Notes under the pieces: model-generated
Told to the model about the DNA's origin: nothing
Seen by the model: only the letters and a program-made list of their open reading frames with translations
Databases searched by the model: none
Part shown: in pieces, positions 7,536-9,275 of the stretch
Layout: each line of letters starts with the position of its first letter
Position numbering within the stretch: position 1 is the first letter of the stretch
Position numbers and translations under genes: made by a program
DNA from: an uncultured Prevotellaceae bacterium
GTDB taxonomy: Bacteria > Bacteroidota > Bacteroidia > Bacteroidales > Muribaculaceae
Assembly: GCA_945645715.1 (NCBI GenBank)
Contig: CALZFJ010000050.1
Span: 1-9,275 of the forward strand
DNA length: 9,275 nt
Direction of reading: 5' to 3'

Positions 7536-7589
7536 ACCTCTAATTAAATCTTGTTTCTATAGATGTGTTGTGAATAGTTTCAGTTGATA

Positions 7590-9140
7590 CTATTGCTTCT
7601 TCACCATGCGGCGCTTGCCGTCGGCTTTCAGCTTCTTTCCCTTTGCTTCGAGTGCCTTGGCGTATTCGAGCATACGCTCGCCAAACTGCTTCTTGTCGCT
7701 GTAGAGCCACTTGCAGTGTGTCATTGGCTCCATGTAGTCGCCACCATTGGCAAGATAGTCGAGAGTGGCAACGTGGTAGGTCTTGTCAGGGTCGATGGCT
7801 TTGCCGTTGATAGTGGCTTTCAGTATTTTTGCCGGCTTGGCAGTGCCTTGGCGGGCATATTCCACGTAGCATTGACGGCTCACGATGTCGCCTCCACGCC
7901 CGCCCATCACGGCGAGAGCATCGAGCAGCTGCTGCCCGGTCATTTCGAGCACTACCAGATTGTTGCGGAAGGGGAACATGGAGTTTATCAGTCCCTCCGA
8001 TACAGCTCCTTTGGGGAACGACTGGCGTATGCCGCCTGCGTTCATGATTGCCATGTCGATTTTGATCCCCGAATTTTTGGTGGCAATTTCGTATGCGACA
8101 TCACCCACAAGGTTCCACGCTTGCATCGAGCTGTTTGCCATTGCCTCGGCGGTGTGACACACTGTGTGGTTCATGAGCGAATCCACTTTTTCCTGATAGG
8201 GAGCGAGGAACTGCTTCATGCCGGCGTAGCTGCCGGCTCGGTCGTCGTAGCGGCTATCCACGGGGAGCAGCTTGTAGCACTCCACAGCCATGCGGTCGAG
8301 ATCGATGGCGGTGTAGCCAAGTTTTCGTCCCTTTGAGCCGGTCTGGCTGACGAGCACGTCGCGACCGTCGGCATTCTTGATGAAAGCCGGCACGCTTTTA
8401 GCCGAAGAGGGGTCGATTGTGGTGTGTGAGTGTCCGCCCACCACCATGTCGATGAAGCGGCTGCGCTGCACTATCATATTGTCGGTGGGGTTATTGTCTT
8501 TGCCGCCGCTGTAGCCTATGTGAGTGAGAGCAATCACAAAATCCACATGCTCCACGCGCTTGAGGTATTCAGCCGTGAGGTCGGCAATCTCGGCAGCGTT
8601 GGCATACTGCACGCCTACGCTGTTCTCGGGCGCAATCATGCCTTCGGGCAGAAGGTTGATACCCACCACGCCTATGCGTCGCCCGGCAAACTCCTTGATG
8701 ATGTAGGGCTGCGTGAGTCCTTCGAGTGGAGTGCCGGTGAGCTGATAGTTGGCACACAATATCGGAGTGCGCATCTTGCGGTAGAATCCGCTCAGAATAT
8801 CCATGCCGTTGTCAAACTCGTGGTTGCCCATGATGCAAGCATCGTAGCCGAGGCTGTCGAGCATTGCAAACTCCACCTCGCCACGGAACATATTGAAAAA
8901 CACTGTGCCTTGCACCGCGTCGCCGGCATCGAGCAACAGCACATTCTTTTCGGCACCGCGAATGCTATCCACAAGGGCGCGGCGGCGAAGTATTCCGCCC
9001 TGATTAGCCGCATCGGGCACAATCTGGCTGTGAGTGTCGTTGGTTGATAGAATCACCAGTCGCTCGGCGCACAGGTCGGTACACATTGTCCCCACCATCA
9101 TCGCGGCTCCCAGCGCCCAAATCCTTATCTTTCCGTTCAT
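7590..9140 (-). CDS. Exported bifunctional 5'-nucleotidase/metallophosphatase (UshA-like)
   Basis: This 516-residue protein should remove phosphate from nucleotides or related phosphoesters outside the inner membrane. I start it at ATG 9140-9138, which gives a signal peptide (about 1-25, ending DLCA). A longer frame back to 9227 adds 29 residues unlike a signal peptide, and would begin upstream of the transcription start implied by the candidate promoter. The N-terminal metallophosphatase domain (about 26-280) has the full dimetal set: NDTH (34-37), DAGD (71-74), GNHEFD (105-110), ALTHIG with H207, and GGHSHT (235-240). The C-terminal 5'-nucleotidase domain (about 325-490) has NAGGIR (367-372), FPFRNN (389-394) and NGGDY (465-469). 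A basic tail follows. Both domains are intact in one chain, at the usual length. It is the first gene of a probable two-gene unit with the NagZ/beta-lactamase fusion, which fits a nutrient or phosphate salvage role. The exact substrate (AMP, UDP-sugars, cyclic nucleotides) cannot be told from the sequence. Confidence 0.94.
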   Translation of the reverse strand: MNGKIRIWALGAAMMVGTMCTDLCAERLVILSTNDTHSQIVPDAANQGGILRRRALVDSIRGAEKNVLLLDAGDAVQGTVFFNMFRGEVEFAMLDSLGYDACIMGNHEFDNGMDILSGFYRKMRTPILCANYQLTGTPLEGLTQPYIIKEFAGRRIGVVGINLLPEGMIAPENSVGVQYANAAEIADLTAEYLKRVEHVDFVIALTHIGYSGGKDNNPTDNMIVQRSRFIDMVVGGHSHTTIDPSSAKSVPAFIKNADGRDVLVSQTGSKGRKLGYTAIDLDRMAVECYKLLPVDSRYDDRAGSYAGMKQFLAPYQEKVDSLMNHTVCHTAEAMANSSMQAWNLVGDVAYEIATKNSGIKIDMAIMNAGGIRQSFPKGAVSEGLINSMFPFRNNLVVLEMTGQQLLDALAVMGGRGGDIVSRQCYVEYARQGTAKPAKILKATINGKAIDPDKTYHVATLDYLANGGDYMEPMTHCKWLYSDKKQFGERMLEYAKALEAKGKKLKADGKRRMVKKQ

Positions 9141-9179
9141 TATATTTAATATTGTGTTAGATTTATCTACGCGAACAGC

Positions 9180-9210
9180 AGAAATGTGGCATAATAACAC
9201 ACACATTTCT
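9180..9210 (-). promoter_or_regulatory. 9-bp perfect stem-loop in the nucleotidase gene leader
   Basis: AGAAATGTG (9180-9188) is the exact reverse complement of CACATTTCT (9202-9210), with a 13-nt loop. On the minus strand it lies between the candidate promoter (9232-9261) and the start codon at 9140, ending about 40 nt before the start. No U-run follows, so it is not an intrinsic terminator. It could stabilise the 5' end of the mRNA or be an operator; no known riboswitch is recognised. Confidence 0.45.
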
Positions 9211-9231
9211 CCACTTTTCATTTTCACAGTG

Positions 9232-9261
9232 TAAAGTTACAACAAATGAGGCAGAAACAAA
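9232..9261 (-). promoter_or_regulatory. Candidate promoter for the nucleotidase/NagZ-fusion unit
   Basis: On the minus strand TTTG (9261-9258) is followed after 18 bp by TAACTTTA (9239-9232). This is one base off the Bacteroidetes -7 consensus TAnnTTTG and has nearly the usual spacing of about 19-21 bp. It would start transcription near 9225 and give a leader of about 85 nt. No comparable motif lies between the nucleotidase and the downstream fusion gene, which fits one promoter for both. Confidence 0.45.
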
Positions 9262-9275
9262 AAGAAAATCACAGA

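Noticed and set aside
4320..7577. Shared 9-mer TGTGAATAG at 4320-4328 and 7569-7577, upstream of two genes
   Set aside because: A single 9-base match in AT-rich gaps is plausible by chance, and no third copy was noticed before the other two genes.
7584..9047. Plus-strand ORFs of 250 and 205 codons (7584-8336 and 8430-9047)
   Set aside because: They are antisense shadows of the nucleotidase gene, whose metal-binding and nucleotide-binding motifs are complete on the minus strand.
9141..9227. 29-residue N-terminal extension of the nucleotidase frame
   Set aside because: It would place the start upstream of the predicted transcription start and put a non-signal-like segment ahead of a clear signal peptide. 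The ATG at 9140 is preferred.

Overview
The window looks like ordinary chromosome from a gut-type member of the Bacteroidales. Evidence for this is a SusC/RagA-type TonB-dependent receptor, a Bacteroidetes-type Met-zincin protease, a NagZ/beta-lactamase-type fusion, AT-rich translation starts without clear Shine-Dalgarno sites, and promoter-like motifs of the Bacteroidetes TTTG / TAnnTTTG kind. The coding sequence is moderately GC-rich by eye and the intergenic DNA is AT-rich. Muribaculaceae or a relative would fit, but that is a guess. All four real genes lie on the minus strand, so transcription runs from right to left. No tRNA, rRNA, CRISPR array, insertion sequence, phage gene or integrase was seen.

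In transcription order: (1) 9275-9141 is a leader with a candidate promoter (9232-9261) and a 9-bp perfect hairpin (9180-9210). (2) 9140-7590 encodes an exported two-domain 5'-nucleotidase/metallophosphatase. (3) After 54 bp, 7535-4548 encodes an exported 995-residue fusion of a family 3 glycosidase (NagZ-like) and a serine beta-lactamase/transpeptidase-fold domain. (4) 4547-4239 is a 309-bp gap with two notable inverted-repeat structures and a candidate promoter. (5) 4238-1671 encodes a large exported zinc metalloprotease. (6) A 9-bp tandem repeat (1614-1676) runs from the protease stop codon into the 107-bp gap. (7) 1563-1 encodes the N-terminal 521 residues of a SusC-like receptor cut by the window edge.

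Functionally the genes fall into two pairs. The nucleotidase and the NagZ/beta-lactamase fusion look like a periplasmic salvage or cell-wall turnover pair, probably one operon. The metalloprotease and SusC-like receptor look like a protein- or peptide-acquisition module whose SusD partner should lie just beyond position 1. I found no strong evidence for an undescribed system. The items most worth a second look are noncoding: the tandem repeat across the stop codon, and the structured intergenic region 4308-4544, which might hold a protease leader and possibly an unannotated plus-strand RNA.
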